Shown here in pieces: positions 16,377 to 24,590 of a DNA stretch of 28,490 nucleotides. The position numbers and the translations under genes were made by a program. Under the pieces are notes generated by a model that saw nothing but the letters and a program-made list of their open reading frames with translations, did no database searches and had not been told where the DNA came from. Origin of the DNA: an uncultured Eubacterium sp. (GTDB lineage Bacteria > Bacillota > Clostridia > Peptostreptococcales > Anaerovoracaceae); assembly GCA_900542385.1 (NCBI GenBank), contig UQNP01000006.1, positions 1-28,490 on the forward strand, given 5' to 3'. Each line of letters opens with the position of its first letter. Within the stretch, counting starts at the first letter, position 1.

Positions 16377-16385
16377 TGGTATAAT
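16377..16385 (+). promoter_or_regulatory. extended -10 promoter before the cytidylate-kinase-like gene
   Basis: TGGTATAAT at 16377-16385 is a perfect extended -10. The best -35 at 17 bp is weak (TTCAGC, 16357-16362), as expected for TGn promoters. It lies 65 bp before ATG 16450 and separates this gene set from the purine operon. Confidence 0.6.
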
Positions 16386-16449
16386 CAAAAGAAATGTTTT
16401 GTTATACTGTGCATCGTTTAATGGGTATTAGATGTGAGGAGGCGATGAT

Positions 16450-17076
16450 ATGAGCACGGATAAAAAGATAATAACTATAAGCAGAGAGTTCGGAAGCGGC
16501 GGAAGGCTGATAGGAAAGAGACTTGCGGAAAAGCTCGGTGTACCTTTTTATGACAAGCAGCTTCTTGACAGGATAGCAGAAGAATCCGGATTCAGCAAAG
16601 ATATGATAGAGGATGCCGAAATGAAAGCGAAGAACAGTTTCCTCTACAGCCTTGCATCGGCTATGGGCACAAGGGAAAACGGACCGGAGAGCCTTTCCCT
16701 CAACGAGAGATTTTTTCTTGCACAGTTTGATACGATACGCGGCATTGCCGAAGAAGGATCGTGCGTCATAGTAGGAAGATGTTCAGACTACATACTGCGC
16801 GGACTTCCTGAAGCCACACATGTGTTCATATATGCTGAAGAAAAGGATAAAATAAAGAGAGCTGTGGAAGAATACGGCGTTCCGGAGGATGAGGTTAAGA
16901 AACTCATGAAAGATACGGATAAGGCAAGAGCAAATTATTATGCGTATCACACCGGAAGGAAATGGGGAGAGCATGTCAATTACAGCTTCTCCATAGACAG
17001 TGGATATATAGAGATAGAAGATCTTGTCGATCTTATTATAAGGTATACGGAAGTCAGACGTTTCAGCCAGGCGTAG
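16450..17076 (+). CDS. cytidylate kinase-like family protein
   Basis: A 208-residue P-loop protein of the Cytidylate_kin2-like family: ITISREFGSGGRLIGKRLAE at the N-terminus is a nucleotide-binding loop joined to the family's SREFGSGG signature. PFYDKQLLDRIAEESGFS and VIVGRCSDYIL follow. The family resembles CMP kinase in fold but its substrate is not established; canonical Cmk is longer and the lid region differs. GAGGAGGCG lies 8-10 nt before ATG 16450. An extended -10 promoter stands upstream and a hairpin spans its stop codon. The flavodoxin/ferredoxin gene follows after 55 bp. Confidence 0.85.
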   Translation: MSTDKKIITISREFGSGGRLIGKRLAEKLGVPFYDKQLLDRIAEESGFSKDMIEDAEMKAKNSFLYSLASAMGTRENGPESLSLNERFFLAQFDTIRGIAEEGSCVIVGRCSDYILRGLPEATHVFIYAEEKDKIKRAVEEYGVPEDEVKKLMKDTDKARANYYAYHTGRKWGEHVNYSFSIDSGYIEIEDLVDLIIRYTEVRRFSQA

Positions 17077-17090
17077 CGTATGCTGCGCCT
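17069..17090 (+). terminator. hairpin over the kinase stop codon, possible weak terminator
   Basis: AGGCGTAGC (17069-17077) pairs with GCTGCGCCT (17082-17090) over a GTAT loop: 9 bp with one T-G pair. The TAG stop (17074-17076) lies in the left arm. Only TTTT follows, 5 nt on, so termination would be partial at best. Confidence 0.35.
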
Positions 17091-17131
17091 GTGCATTTTC
17101 AGGATATTGAGGTACGGAAGGTGAACAGAGC

Positions 17132-18049
17132 ATGGAAGTAAAGATAAGAGCCATGTATTTCAGCGGTACGGGGACGACGGCAAAGGTTGCAAGCGCTGTT
17201 GCGTATCGAATGTGGGAAAAGATGGATTCCTCGGAGAACAAGGTAGGCGTGAGCGGAGCTACAGATGATCCTGTAAACTACGTGAAAGCTGAGAATATAA
17301 ACTTTACGCCTAAGAGCGCTCGTGATGCAAAATACAGTTTTACTGCAGAAGATATAGTAGTTTTCGGAGTTCCTGTCATAGCGGGAAGAGTGCCGAATGT
17401 TCTGCTTAAGTTTCTTGATACTCTGGACGGCGGTGGAGCAGTGGCAGTTCCCATAGTTCTTTATGGAAACAGAAACTTCGACGATGCGCTTATAGAGCTG
17501 AGGAATATACTGGAATCAAAGGATTTCAGGACGGTTGCGGCAGCCGCGTTCATCGGCGAACACGCTTTTTCCGATGTGCTTGCAAAGGGAAGACCGGACG
17601 GCGAGGACATGAAAAAAGCTTATGAGTTTTCGGAGGATGTTGCAGAGAAGCTCCTCGGTATGATAAAGGGAAACGGCTGCAACCTGGAGCAGATGAGTGA
17701 AAAGCTCAGAAAAAGAGGCCCTGTAGATGTGGATGGTATGGAGCCGTACAGAGATTATTACAAGCCTCAGGATCGAGAAGGAAATCATATAAATATACTT
17801 AAAGTAAAGCCGAAGCTTGACGAAGAAAAGTGTACTAAATGCGGCATATGCGTCGAGCTTTGCCCTATGGGGTCCATAAAAGAAGAGGCTCCGGGACATG
17901 TGGAGGGTATCTGCATAAAATGCTGCGGATGCGTCAAAAAATGTCCGGAGAAAGCGCTTTACTTCGATGACGAAGGATTCCTGTATCACAAGCAGGAGCT
18001 TGAGATACAGTATGCGGACAGGAAAGAGCCCGCGATATATATTATTTGA
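17132..18049 (+). CDS. EFR1-type flavodoxin/ferredoxin fusion protein
   Basis: A 305-residue protein with an N-terminal flavodoxin-like half ([13 protein letters not shown], then [22 protein letters not shown]) and a C-terminal ferredoxin with two 4Fe-4S motifs: C234, C237, C240, C244 and C261, C264, C267, C271, plus an extra C265. This layout is called EFR1 family; it should bind FMN and pass electrons in the cytosol. The redox partner is unknown. A GGAAGGTG site lies about 9 nt before ATG 17132. The next gene, metG, follows closely (18067), so the two are probably on one transcript. I see no functional link between them. Confidence 0.9.
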   Translation: MEVKIRAMYFSGTGTTAKVASAVAYRMWEKMDSSENKVGVSGATDDPVNYVKAENINFTPKSARDAKYSFTAEDIVVFGVPVIAGRVPNVLLKFLDTLDGGGAVAVPIVLYGNRNFDDALIELRNILESKDFRTVAAAAFIGEHAFSDVLAKGRPDGEDMKKAYEFSEDVAEKLLGMIKGNGCNLEQMSEKLRKRGPVDVDGMEPYRDYYKPQDREGNHINILKVKPKLDEEKCTKCGICVELCPMGSIKEEAPGHVEGICIKCCGCVKKCPEKALYFDDEGFLYHKQELEIQYADRKEPAIYII

Positions 18050-18066
18050 AAGGAATGATTTGTAAA

Positions 18067-19998
18067 ATGGCAGCAGGAAAAGGTAAATACTACATTACAA
18101 CACCGATTTACTATCCAAGCTCTAATCTTCACATCGGACATACGTACTGTACGGTAATGGCTGACGCAATGGCAAGGTTCAAAAGGTTGTCCGGATATGA
18201 TGTGAGATTCCTTACGGGAACAGACGAACACGGACAGAAGATACAGACCATAGCTGAAGAAAAGGGTGTAAGTCCCCAGGAATATGTGGATGGCGTCGTA
18301 GCGGGGATAAAAGATCTGTGGAAGACGATGGAGATTTCCTACGATGATTTTATAAGGACTACGGAGCCAAGACATGTGAAAAGGGTACAGCAGATATTCA
18401 TGAAGCTCTATGAAAAGGGCGATATATATAAAGGTGAATATGAGGGTATGTACTGCACTCCATGTGAATCATTCTGGACTGAGAGCCAGCTTGTGGACGG
18501 TAAATGCCCGGACTGCGGAAGACCTGTGCAGAAAGCCAAGGAAGAAGCGTACTTTTTCAGACTTTCCAAATATCAGGACAGACTTCTGGATCTGTTTGAA
18601 AACAATCCTGAATTCCTTCAGCCGGAAACGAGAAGAAACGAGATGATATCTTTTGTACAGCAGGGACTTGAAGATCTGTGCATATCCAGATCGACTTTCG
18701 ACTGGGGCATACCTGTTCCTATCGATGAGAAGCATGTAATATACGTGTGGCTTGATGCGCTTACGAATTATATCACGGCGCTTGGATATCCGGATGAGCC
18801 GGAGCTTTACAATAAGTACTGGCCTGTAGATGTTCATCTTGTAGGAAAGGAGATCGTGAGATTCCATACGATCATATGGCCTGCAATGCTCATGTCCATG
18901 GAACTGCCTCTGCCTAAGCAGGTGCTCGGACACGGATGGCTTCTGCTTGAAGGCGGCAAGATGTCCAAATCAAAGGGCAATGTGGTAGACCCTGTGAAAC
19001 TGATAGACCGATACGGCATAGATGCGCTCAAATATTTCCTGCTGAGAGAATACACCTTCGGACAGGACGGAGTATTCACCAATGAGGTGATGCTCAAGAG
19101 AATGAACTACGATCTTGCCAACGATCTGGGCAACCTGATATCGAGAACAGTTTCCATGATAGAAAAATACAACGGAGGCGAGATACCTGCGCGCACAGAT
19201 GCAGTGGAGGATGTCGACGGCGAGCTTGAGGAGATCGCTGTAGGGGCAGCGCCGAAGGTGGAAAAGGATATGGATAAATTCGCGTTCAACATGGCGCTGG
19301 AAGATATCTGGGTGCTTGTCAGAAGGGCGAATAAATATATAGATGAAACCATGCCTTGGGTACTCGCAAAAAATGAAGCCGACAAAGACAGGCTCGACAA
19401 TGTTTTAAGGAATCTGTCGGAAGCCATAAGGATAATTTCTATTCTCATACATCCGTTCATGCACACAACAGCGGAGACCATCAGAAAACAGATGGGACTT
19501 GATCCTGAGGACGTTAAATGGAATGATGCTTTCGTGTTTGATATGATGGGAGGACAGCAGGTCAGGAAAGGCGCTCCTATATTCCCTCGTCTCGATATAG
19601 AAAAAGAACTTGAGGAATTGGAAGCCATGAAAAACGGAGGAGAGGAAAACGTTCCCCTCGAACTGAAGCCTGAAATAGAATTCGATGATTTCGATAAGAT
19701 AGATTTCAGAGTAGGAACGATAATATCGGCTGAAAAACATCCTAAAGCAGATAAGCTTCTGGTGTTCCAGGTGAAAATGGGAACTGAAAAACGTCAGATC
19801 ATATCAGGTGTTGCTCAGCAGTTCAAACCTGAAGAGTGCGTGGGCAAAAAAGTTCTCGTTGTTGCGAACCTCAAGCCGAGAAAGCTCAGAGGCCTTGAAT
19901 CCAAGGGAATGATAATGTTTGCGGACAATATCAGGGACGGCAAGGAAACTCTGGAATTCGTAAGCACGGATGCAGACGACGGAAATGCGGTGATGTAG
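18067..19998 (+). CDS. metG: methionyl-tRNA synthetase MetG
   Basis: Charges tRNA-Met. The 643-residue protein has HIGH at residues 22-25 ([10 protein letters not shown]), KMSKS at 298-302, and one zinc knuckle (C130, C133, C147, C150). A C-terminal tRNA-binding domain of the EMAP/Arc1p type starts near residue 539 ([28 protein letters not shown]), so the full dimeric bacterial form is present. ATG 18067 fits the [17 protein letters not shown]-terminus; AAAGGA at 18049-18054 is 12 nt upstream, a little far. TTG 18046 and ATG 18055 are possible but would add odd residues. tatD starts directly after the stop, as in the Bacillus metS-tatD order. Confidence 0.97.
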   Translation: MAAGKGKYYITTPIYYPSSNLHIGHTYCTVMADAMARFKRLSGYDVRFLTGTDEHGQKIQTIAEEKGVSPQEYVDGVVAGIKDLWKTMEISYDDFIRTTEPRHVKRVQQIFMKLYEKGDIYKGEYEGMYCTPCESFWTESQLVDGKCPDCGRPVQKAKEEAYFFRLSKYQDRLLDLFENNPEFLQPETRRNEMISFVQQGLEDLCISRSTFDWGIPVPIDEKHVIYVWLDALTNYITALGYPDEPELYNKYWPVDVHLVGKEIVRFHTIIWPAMLMSMELPLPKQVLGHGWLLLEGGKMSKSKGNVVDPVKLIDRYGIDALKYFLLREYTFGQDGVFTNEVMLKRMNYDLANDLGNLISRTVSMIEKYNGGEIPARTDAVEDVDGELEEIAVGAAPKVEKDMDKFAFNMALEDIWVLVRRANKYIDETMPWVLAKNEADKDRLDNVLRNLSEAIRIISILIHPFMHTTAETIRKQMGLDPEDVKWNDAFVFDMMGGQQVRKGAPIFPRLDIEKELEELEAMKNGGEENVPLELKPEIEFDDFDKIDFRVGTIISAEKHPKADKLLVFQVKMGTEKRQIISGVAQQFKPEECVGKKVLVVANLKPRKLRGLESKGMIMFADNIRDGKETLEFVSTDADDGNAVM

Positions 19999-20838
19999 AT
20001 GTTTTTTGATTCTCATGCGCATATAAATGAAAAGAGCTTCTCTAAGGAGGCGAGGGAAGCGGTCATAGAAGCTGTGGAAGCTTCAAAGGTTGACTATGTG
20101 ACGGATATAGGTTATGATTTGGAGAGCTCCAAATTGGCGGCTGATCATGCTGCGAAATATACGTGGTGCTATGCCGCTGTAGGCTGTCATCCTCACGATA
20201 CAAAGAGTATGGATGAGATACAGCTTGCGATGATAAAGCTTCTGGCGAAGAAAAAAGACGTGGTGGCAGTAGGAGAGATCGGTCTTGATTTCCATTACGA
20301 TAATTCTCCGAGAGACGTTCAGAGAGAATGGTTCAGAAAGCAGATAAGGCTTGCCAATGAACTGAAAATGCCCATCGTCATACATTCCCGTGAAGCGGAC
20401 CAGGAAGTGATGGATATACTGAAAGAGGAAGGGGTTTTTTCTCCGGAGAGAAAAAGCTGGTTTCCAAAGCGTGTATCCGTTGAAGGGTATACTGATGATG
20501 ACGCGAGAGTGCTGATACACTGTTTTTCCGGAAGTGCGGAACTTGCAAAACAGTATGTGAAGCTCGGCGCGACCATATCGGTTGCAGGCCCCGTTACATA
20601 TAAGAACAATAAAAAAACTGTGGCGGTCGTGGGAGAGATACCCATCGAGTATATTCTCGTAGAGACTGATTCGCCTTTCCTTACGCCGGAGCCTTTCAGA
20701 GGAAAGAGAAACACGCCTCTGATGGTTGAATACACGGCGGGGAAAATTGCGGAGATAAAAGGGTTTACCCTTGAAGAGACAGCAGAAATAACGAAAGCCA
20801 ACGCTCTCAGGTTTTACGGAATAAAGATCGCCGGATAA
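19999..20838 (+). CDS. tatD: TatD family metal-dependent hydrolase/DNase
   Basis: A 279-residue TIM-barrel amidohydrolase-fold protein. Metal ligands are H6 and H8 (DSHAHI), E93 (GEIGLD), H129 (VIHSR), H174 (LIHCFSG) and D224 (ETDSPFLTP). TatD proteins are 3'-5' DNases or related hydrolases. It is about 20 residues longer than the usual 255-260; the extra lies between H129 and H174, around 145-167 (SPERKSWFPKRVSVEGY), and is basic. ATG 19999 follows the metG stop with no gap, and the end of metG has no strong ribosome site, so coupling to metG is likely. A terminator follows at 20870. Confidence 0.95.
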   Translation: MFFDSHAHINEKSFSKEAREAVIEAVEASKVDYVTDIGYDLESSKLAADHAAKYTWCYAAVGCHPHDTKSMDEIQLAMIKLLAKKKDVVAVGEIGLDFHYDNSPRDVQREWFRKQIRLANELKMPIVIHSREADQEVMDILKEEGVFSPERKSWFPKRVSVEGYTDDDARVLIHCFSGSAELAKQYVKLGATISVAGPVTYKNNKKTVAVVGEIPIEYILVETDSPFLTPEPFRGKRNTPLMVEYTAGKIAEIKGFTLEETAEITKANALRFYGIKIAG

Positions 20839-20869
20839 TATTTTCGTTTTCAATTCAGATTTATATAAA

Positions 20870-20917
20870 ATGCGGAGATTCGTCAGCGCTGATGCGCATC
20901 GAATCTTCGTATTTTTT
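20870..20917 (+). terminator. rho-independent terminator after tatD
   Basis: A 13-bp stem (20870-20882 with 20900-20912, two G-T pairs) with a 17-nt loop that itself holds GCGC/GCGC is followed by five or six T. It lies 31 bp after the tatD stop and closes the kinase-EFR1-metG-tatD set. Confidence 0.85.
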
Positions 20918-21226
20918 GTTGCAGGTCTGCCGTATACTATAAATTTGCTGCACGTTTCGAGTTTGCTGCAAACCCAATAAGCTCGCTGCCTCGCAGACCT
21001 ATCCGAAACAGCCCTTTTTAGTCTTCGACGCTCCTTATTGCGGGAAATTAAAAAACGAAAAAGCCGCCGGCGATTGGAAAATGTATGAAACCCTCATCTT
21101 GAGATTATGTAAACCACAAATTAAGAAAAATCCTTCATTTAAAGCCGATTTTGATGAATTCTTTCAAATATAGGGGCAGGGGGTATCAACATAGGCGTCA
21201 GCCCAGGTATCGTCCCATACAATAAA
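20918..21226. other. gene-free stretch with inverted repeat and startless open frame
   Basis: AGGTCTGC (20923-20930) and GCAGACCT (20993-21000) are exact inverted copies 62 nt apart. Between them TTTGCTGCA occurs twice (20944-20952, 20962-20970). A plus-strand frame is open from 20943 to the TAG at 21171-21173 with no ATG before 21081 and no ribosome site; its end reads like protein (KNEKAAGDWKMYETL, then NPSFKADFDEFF). This could be a decayed gene or a dispersed intergenic repeat. I do not recognise it. Confidence 0.5.
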
Positions 21227-21335
21227 TCCATGCCAAATCCATATCGATAAGCTTCTGCAATAAGTCCATATCGATAAATCCATACCAACATGTCCATATC
21301 TGTTTCCTATAATACTCATAATATCCATAATACCA
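21227..21335. repeat. cluster of TCCATA/TCCATG repeats
   Basis: TCCATG or TCCATA occurs at 21227, 21238, 21265, 21279, 21293 and 21324. The longest pair is TCCATATCGATAA (21238-21250 and 21265-21277, 27 bp apart); later copies are 14 bp apart. The cluster ends about 35 bp before the spoIIE 0A boxes. Its role is unknown. Confidence 0.6.
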
Positions 21336-21370
21336 TAATGAATAAAAGTCTTTTTCTCACGGGCAGGTAT

Positions 21371-21404
21371 TTTGACAAACTTCGACAAGGACAAGCTGTA
21401 TAAT
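21371..21404 (+). promoter_or_regulatory. spoIIE promoter with two Spo0A boxes and a 21-bp spacer
   Basis: TTTGACAAA (21371-21379) is the exact reverse complement of the 0A box TTTGTCRAA. TTCGACAAG (21381-21389) matches 8 of 9, exactly one helical turn on. The first box contains TTGACA (21372-21377), and a perfect TATAAT is at 21399-21404, so the spacer is 21 bp. Bacillus spoIIE and spoIIG promoters share this layout: sigma-A elements too far apart, with Spo0A bound over the -35. It is 28 bp before ATG 21433. Confidence 0.8.
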
Positions 21405-21432
21405 AGGGCGTACTGGGATTGGAGATTGTGAA

Positions 21433-23235
21433 ATGGAAAGTACGACAAAAGCAAATTCAGTTAAAGCAAATTTTACCAGAGGCATCAGAGACAGACTCGT
21501 GAGAAACGCGGCTTTCATTGCTGCCGCGTTTCTGCTCGGGCATGCGCCGATAATGGATGAAATGTTTCCGGCGGCCATAGCTTTTATGGTGTATATGGTT
21601 TCGAGAGATTCGATATATCTTTATCTGGCAGCGCCCTGCGCACTTGGGATATTTTTCTGCATTTCCCGGGGATGCGATTCATGGGGAGAAATGCTCTCTC
21701 TCATAGTATGCAGCCTGCTTTTTTCTGTGTTTCGAAAAGCTAAGTTTGAGCTTTGGCACAGAGCGGTGATCTCAGCGTCAGTGTCGATGACGTGCATAAG
21801 TGTAGTAAGGCTCCTGATGTCCACTGCATATAAAACAAGCATACAGACGCTTATTTTTGAAGGCGTCCTTGTAGCCTTTTTCTTATTTTTGACTGATGCT
21901 TTTGCAAAGGCTCTGGAAAAAAAGGAAGGAGGGATTCCTGCTGTGACGGCGGCTGTAGCCGCGTCGCTCAGTATGCTTTGCGGGATAGGAGCTGATTTTA
22001 TAATATGGCCTGCGGTGATATTTCTGGTTATGTGTTTCTTTGTGTATACTGATACAGGTAATGCGCTGATTGCTGCATCGGCAGCTGGAATGTATGCTTT
22101 TCTTGTCGGACAGACTCAGTGGGGGATGATGATAACGATCGTAATAGGGGTATGCGCCGCATCGTTTTTCAGTCGATTTGGAAACGTGGCTGCCTGCATG
22201 ATATTCGCTGCCGTGTGTATAGCGATGAGATCTGCGGGAGGAGGAGTTGTACTGGGGATAGATAACTACTGTCTGGCCGTAGGATTTATGTCATTTGCAT
22301 CTGTAAACTGGAAATTCGGAAAATTTATAAGAAAGATCATCGGTATATTCGCAGGTGCAGATGAGACGGGCAGGGATGCAGCTCTTCGGGCGGCAGAATT
22401 CCTGGATCGGCAGGCCTTTGAGATGAGGGAACTGTCTTCGCTTTATTCCACATATGTTGACAGCAGGTCTGCGCTGGCGATCCAGTTTGACGTTGCAGGA
22501 AAAATAATGGAAGACACCGGACGCAATGTTAAAGCGCAGGAGAAAAAGCGGATCGAGCCGGAATATAAATTTGATGTGGACATAGGAATGTCGCAGTGCG
22601 CAGCGGCAGGAGATATAAATGGAGACTGCTGCGGATGGGAAGATATCGGCGGAGGCAAGACGGCGATGATGATAAGTGATGGAATGGGAAAAGGAAAGAA
22701 AGCCGCGGCGGAGAGTCTCATGGTGACAAAAACGGTGATGAGCCTTCTGAAATCCGGTGCAGGGGCGGAGCTGACTCTTAAAATGATAAACACGATAATG
22801 ATCATGAAGGACGATGGCGATTCCTTTGCCACGGTGGATCTTGCCATAGCCGACAGGAGAACGGGAAGAGTCAGATTTTACAAAACAGGCGCCGCTCCGA
22901 CTCTTATAAAGAGAAAAAATTCCATAGAAGAAATACGGCTTTCGACTGTGCCGCTCGGCATCGTCAACGGTCTGAAAATGGAATATACGGAAACATTTAT
23001 GAAAAAAGGGGATATGATGATCATGATGTCTGACGGAGTGAGCGACGGAGCCCTTCAGCTTCAGACGGCTGCGGGAGGAAATCCGGGAGGGATTGATCTT
23101 ATAAAAGAGATCCTTGTAAAGATAAGATCAGAAAACCCGCAGACCGTATCCGATATACTGATAAACCGGTCGGCAGACAGCTATATAGGGAGAGAAAGAG
23201 ACGATCTTACAGTGCTGGCGGTGAAGCTTACGTGA
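21433..23235 (+). CDS. spoIIE: stage II sporulation protein E (PP2C phosphatase), short form
   Basis: A membrane-bound PP2C phosphatase that in Bacillus dephosphorylates SpoIIAA to release sigma-F in the forespore. Residues 25-300 are strongly hydrophobic with about 8-10 membrane spans. A short linker (300-385) follows, then a PP2C domain with metal aspartates D398 (INGDCCG), D416 (ISDGMGKGKKAA), D534 (MSDGVSD) and D590/D591 (RDDLTV), plus TGAAPTLIKR near 486-495. It has 600 residues against 827 in Bacillus; the deficit is mainly the central region that binds FtsZ there. GGAG lies 8 nt before ATG 21433. The Spo0A-type promoter and the spoIIE-tilS-ftsH order support the call. Confidence 0.93.
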   Translation: MESTTKANSVKANFTRGIRDRLVRNAAFIAAAFLLGHAPIMDEMFPAAIAFMVYMVSRDSIYLYLAAPCALGIFFCISRGCDSWGEMLSLIVCSLLFSVFRKAKFELWHRAVISASVSMTCISVVRLLMSTAYKTSIQTLIFEGVLVAFFLFLTDAFAKALEKKEGGIPAVTAAVAASLSMLCGIGADFIIWPAVIFLVMCFFVYTDTGNALIAASAAGMYAFLVGQTQWGMMITIVIGVCAASFFSRFGNVAACMIFAAVCIAMRSAGGGVVLGIDNYCLAVGFMSFASVNWKFGKFIRKIIGIFAGADETGRDAALRAAEFLDRQAFEMRELSSLYSTYVDSRSALAIQFDVAGKIMEDTGRNVKAQEKKRIEPEYKFDVDIGMSQCAAAGDINGDCCGWEDIGGGKTAMMISDGMGKGKKAAAESLMVTKTVMSLLKSGAGAELTLKMINTIMIMKDDGDSFATVDLAIADRRTGRVRFYKTGAAPTLIKRKNSIEEIRLSTVPLGIVNGLKMEYTETFMKKGDMMIMMSDGVSDGALQLQTAAGGNPGGIDLIKEILVKIRSENPQTVSDILINRSADSYIGRERDDLTVLAVKLT

Positions 23236-23307
23236 AACATATGAAAACAGATAAGACGGCACGAGGTGTTTATATTGCTCTGAGACTATGGAATTATAAC
23301 CAAAACA

Positions 23308-23316
23308 TGGTATAAT
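23308..23316 (+). promoter_or_regulatory. extended -10 promoter before tilS
   Basis: TGGTATAAT at 23308-23316 is identical to the element at 16377. The -35 region (ATGGAA at 23288-23293) is poor. It would start a transcript about 30 nt before ATG 23355. Confidence 0.6.
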
Positions 23317-23354
23317 ATTCATATCAGGAAAACACAGGAGACGTACACATCCGA

Positions 23355-24413
23355 ATGCTGATAGAAAAAGTTAAGGAAACTGTAGAAAAACATAATTTGA
23401 TAGGAAACCGCCAGCACATCGTATTGGGCCTTTCGGGAGGTCCTGATTCGATGTGTCTTTTTGACGTGCTCATGAGATTGAGCGAAGAAAAGAAGCTGAA
23501 AATATATCCGGTCCATATAAACCATGGACTGCGTCCGGTGGAGGCGGACAGAGATCAGGAATATGTTGAAAACGTCTGCGGGCAGAGAGGCGTCATATGC
23601 AGAAGCTTTTCGGTGGACTGTCACAGCATGGCTGAAGAGCTTAAGATGACAGATGAGGAGGCCGGGAGAAAGGCGAGATATGATGCGTTTTTCGAGACTG
23701 CGAAAGATATATCGGACAGCATATGCAAAGATACCGGCTGCTCTGAGCAGGAGGCTTTGGCTCAGGTCAAGATCGCAGTGGCACATAATGCGGACGATCA
23801 GGCAGAGACGGTGCTCTTTCGGATACTCAGGGGGACAGGCATAGACGGGATATCGGGAATATCCCACAGCAGGAGAGAACGAGGCTTTGATGTAATAAGA
23901 CCGATACTCGATATCACCAGAGAAGAAATAGAAAAGTACTGCGAGGAAAGAAAACTGAGTCCTGTTATCGATGGGACGAACAGCCAGGCTCTGTACACAC
24001 GAAACAGGATAAGGCTGGAACTGATCCCGTTTCTTGAGCGGGAATACAACGAAAACATACGGGCTGTTCTCGTGAGGCTTGCCGGTATTGCAGCCCAGGA
24101 CAGCGAATATATATGGAGCCAAACGGAAAAAGAATACGGCAGGGCGCTTATAAAAGAAAGCTCAGAGGAAATAATCATGGATCGGGAGATCATGAGCGGG
24201 GAGCATCATGCGCTGAGGCACAGGATAATATTAAAAGCCTTTGCGCGGATAGGACTTGATAAGGATGTATCGGAGGAGAGGATAAAAGCCGCCGATTATA
24301 TCATCGAAAAAAAACAGGCTCCCAAAACGGTGGAATTTCCGAGAGGATACAGATTGACGGTGGCAAAAGGCAAAGTTGTGTTTTACAATGTGGATACTTT
24401 AAAAGTACGGTGA
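23355..24413 (+). CDS. tilS: tRNA(Ile)-lysidine synthase TilS
   Basis: Converts C34 of the CAU-anticodon tRNA-Ile to lysidine so that it reads AUA. The ATP pyrophosphatase P-loop SGGPDS is at residues 27-32. PVHINHGLRP, EEAGRKARYDAF, AHNADDQAETVLFRILRGTG and RPILDITREEIEKYC follow. At 352 residues it is shorter than Bacillus TilS (about 470) and keeps little of the C-terminal domain. AUA is the favoured Ile codon in this window, so the enzyme must carry heavy load here. AGGAG is 14 nt before ATG 23355, rather far, with no better in-frame start. In many Bacillota hpt follows; here it does not. Confidence 0.95.
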   Translation: MLIEKVKETVEKHNLIGNRQHIVLGLSGGPDSMCLFDVLMRLSEEKKLKIYPVHINHGLRPVEADRDQEYVENVCGQRGVICRSFSVDCHSMAEELKMTDEEAGRKARYDAFFETAKDISDSICKDTGCSEQEALAQVKIAVAHNADDQAETVLFRILRGTGIDGISGISHSRRERGFDVIRPILDITREEIEKYCEERKLSPVIDGTNSQALYTRNRIRLELIPFLEREYNENIRAVLVRLAGIAAQDSEYIWSQTEKEYGRALIKESSEEIIMDREIMSGEHHALRHRIILKAFARIGLDKDVSEERIKAADYIIEKKQAPKTVEFPRGYRLTVAKGKVVFYNVDTLKVR

Positions 24414-24590
24414 AAGTTAAGTGAAATAGACTTAAAAAAGATTTGCTCCTATTGAAAAGCTGTTTTTTTCATGATAAAATTATATACTAAATTTGTATGT
24501 AAACAACAAAAAGTTTGATATAAGTATAATATAAGTTATTTCAAAGAAATACAGTCGATCGAAAATGCGATAATCGGGAGGACAGAGGAC
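24414..24590 (+). promoter_or_regulatory. tilS-ftsH intergenic region with possible ftsH promoter
   Basis: This 177-bp AT-rich gap has a TATAAT at 24525-24530 without a good -35 at 16-18 bp. A TTAAGT/ACTTAA hairpin (about 24417-24438) is followed by A, not T, so it is not a plus-strand terminator. The ftsH ribosome site GGGAGG is at 24576-24581. No hpt gene or remnant is visible. Confidence 0.4.

Noticed and set aside
20923..21000. Possible tRNA, from 8-bp end pairing and 78-nt length
   Set aside because: There is no T-loop GTTC-AATC motif, no D-loop pattern and no anticodon stem; the end pairing is one base longer than an acceptor stem.
21081..21173. 30-residue open frame with ATG between tatD and spoIIE
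   Set aside because: No ribosome site or promoter; it is part of a longer startless frame and is treated as a possible remnant instead.
21227..21335. Possible CRISPR array
   Set aside because: Units are 6-13 bp with uneven spacing, there are no unique spacers of regular length and no cas genes.
21164..21454. 96-codon minus-strand open frame over the repeat cluster
   Set aside because: Its sequence is mostly the translated TCCATA repeats and it runs through the spoIIE promoter and start.
24414..24445. Terminator after tilS
   Set aside because: The TTAAGT/ACTTAA stem is short and followed by A, and the later T-run has only an AT-rich weak stem.
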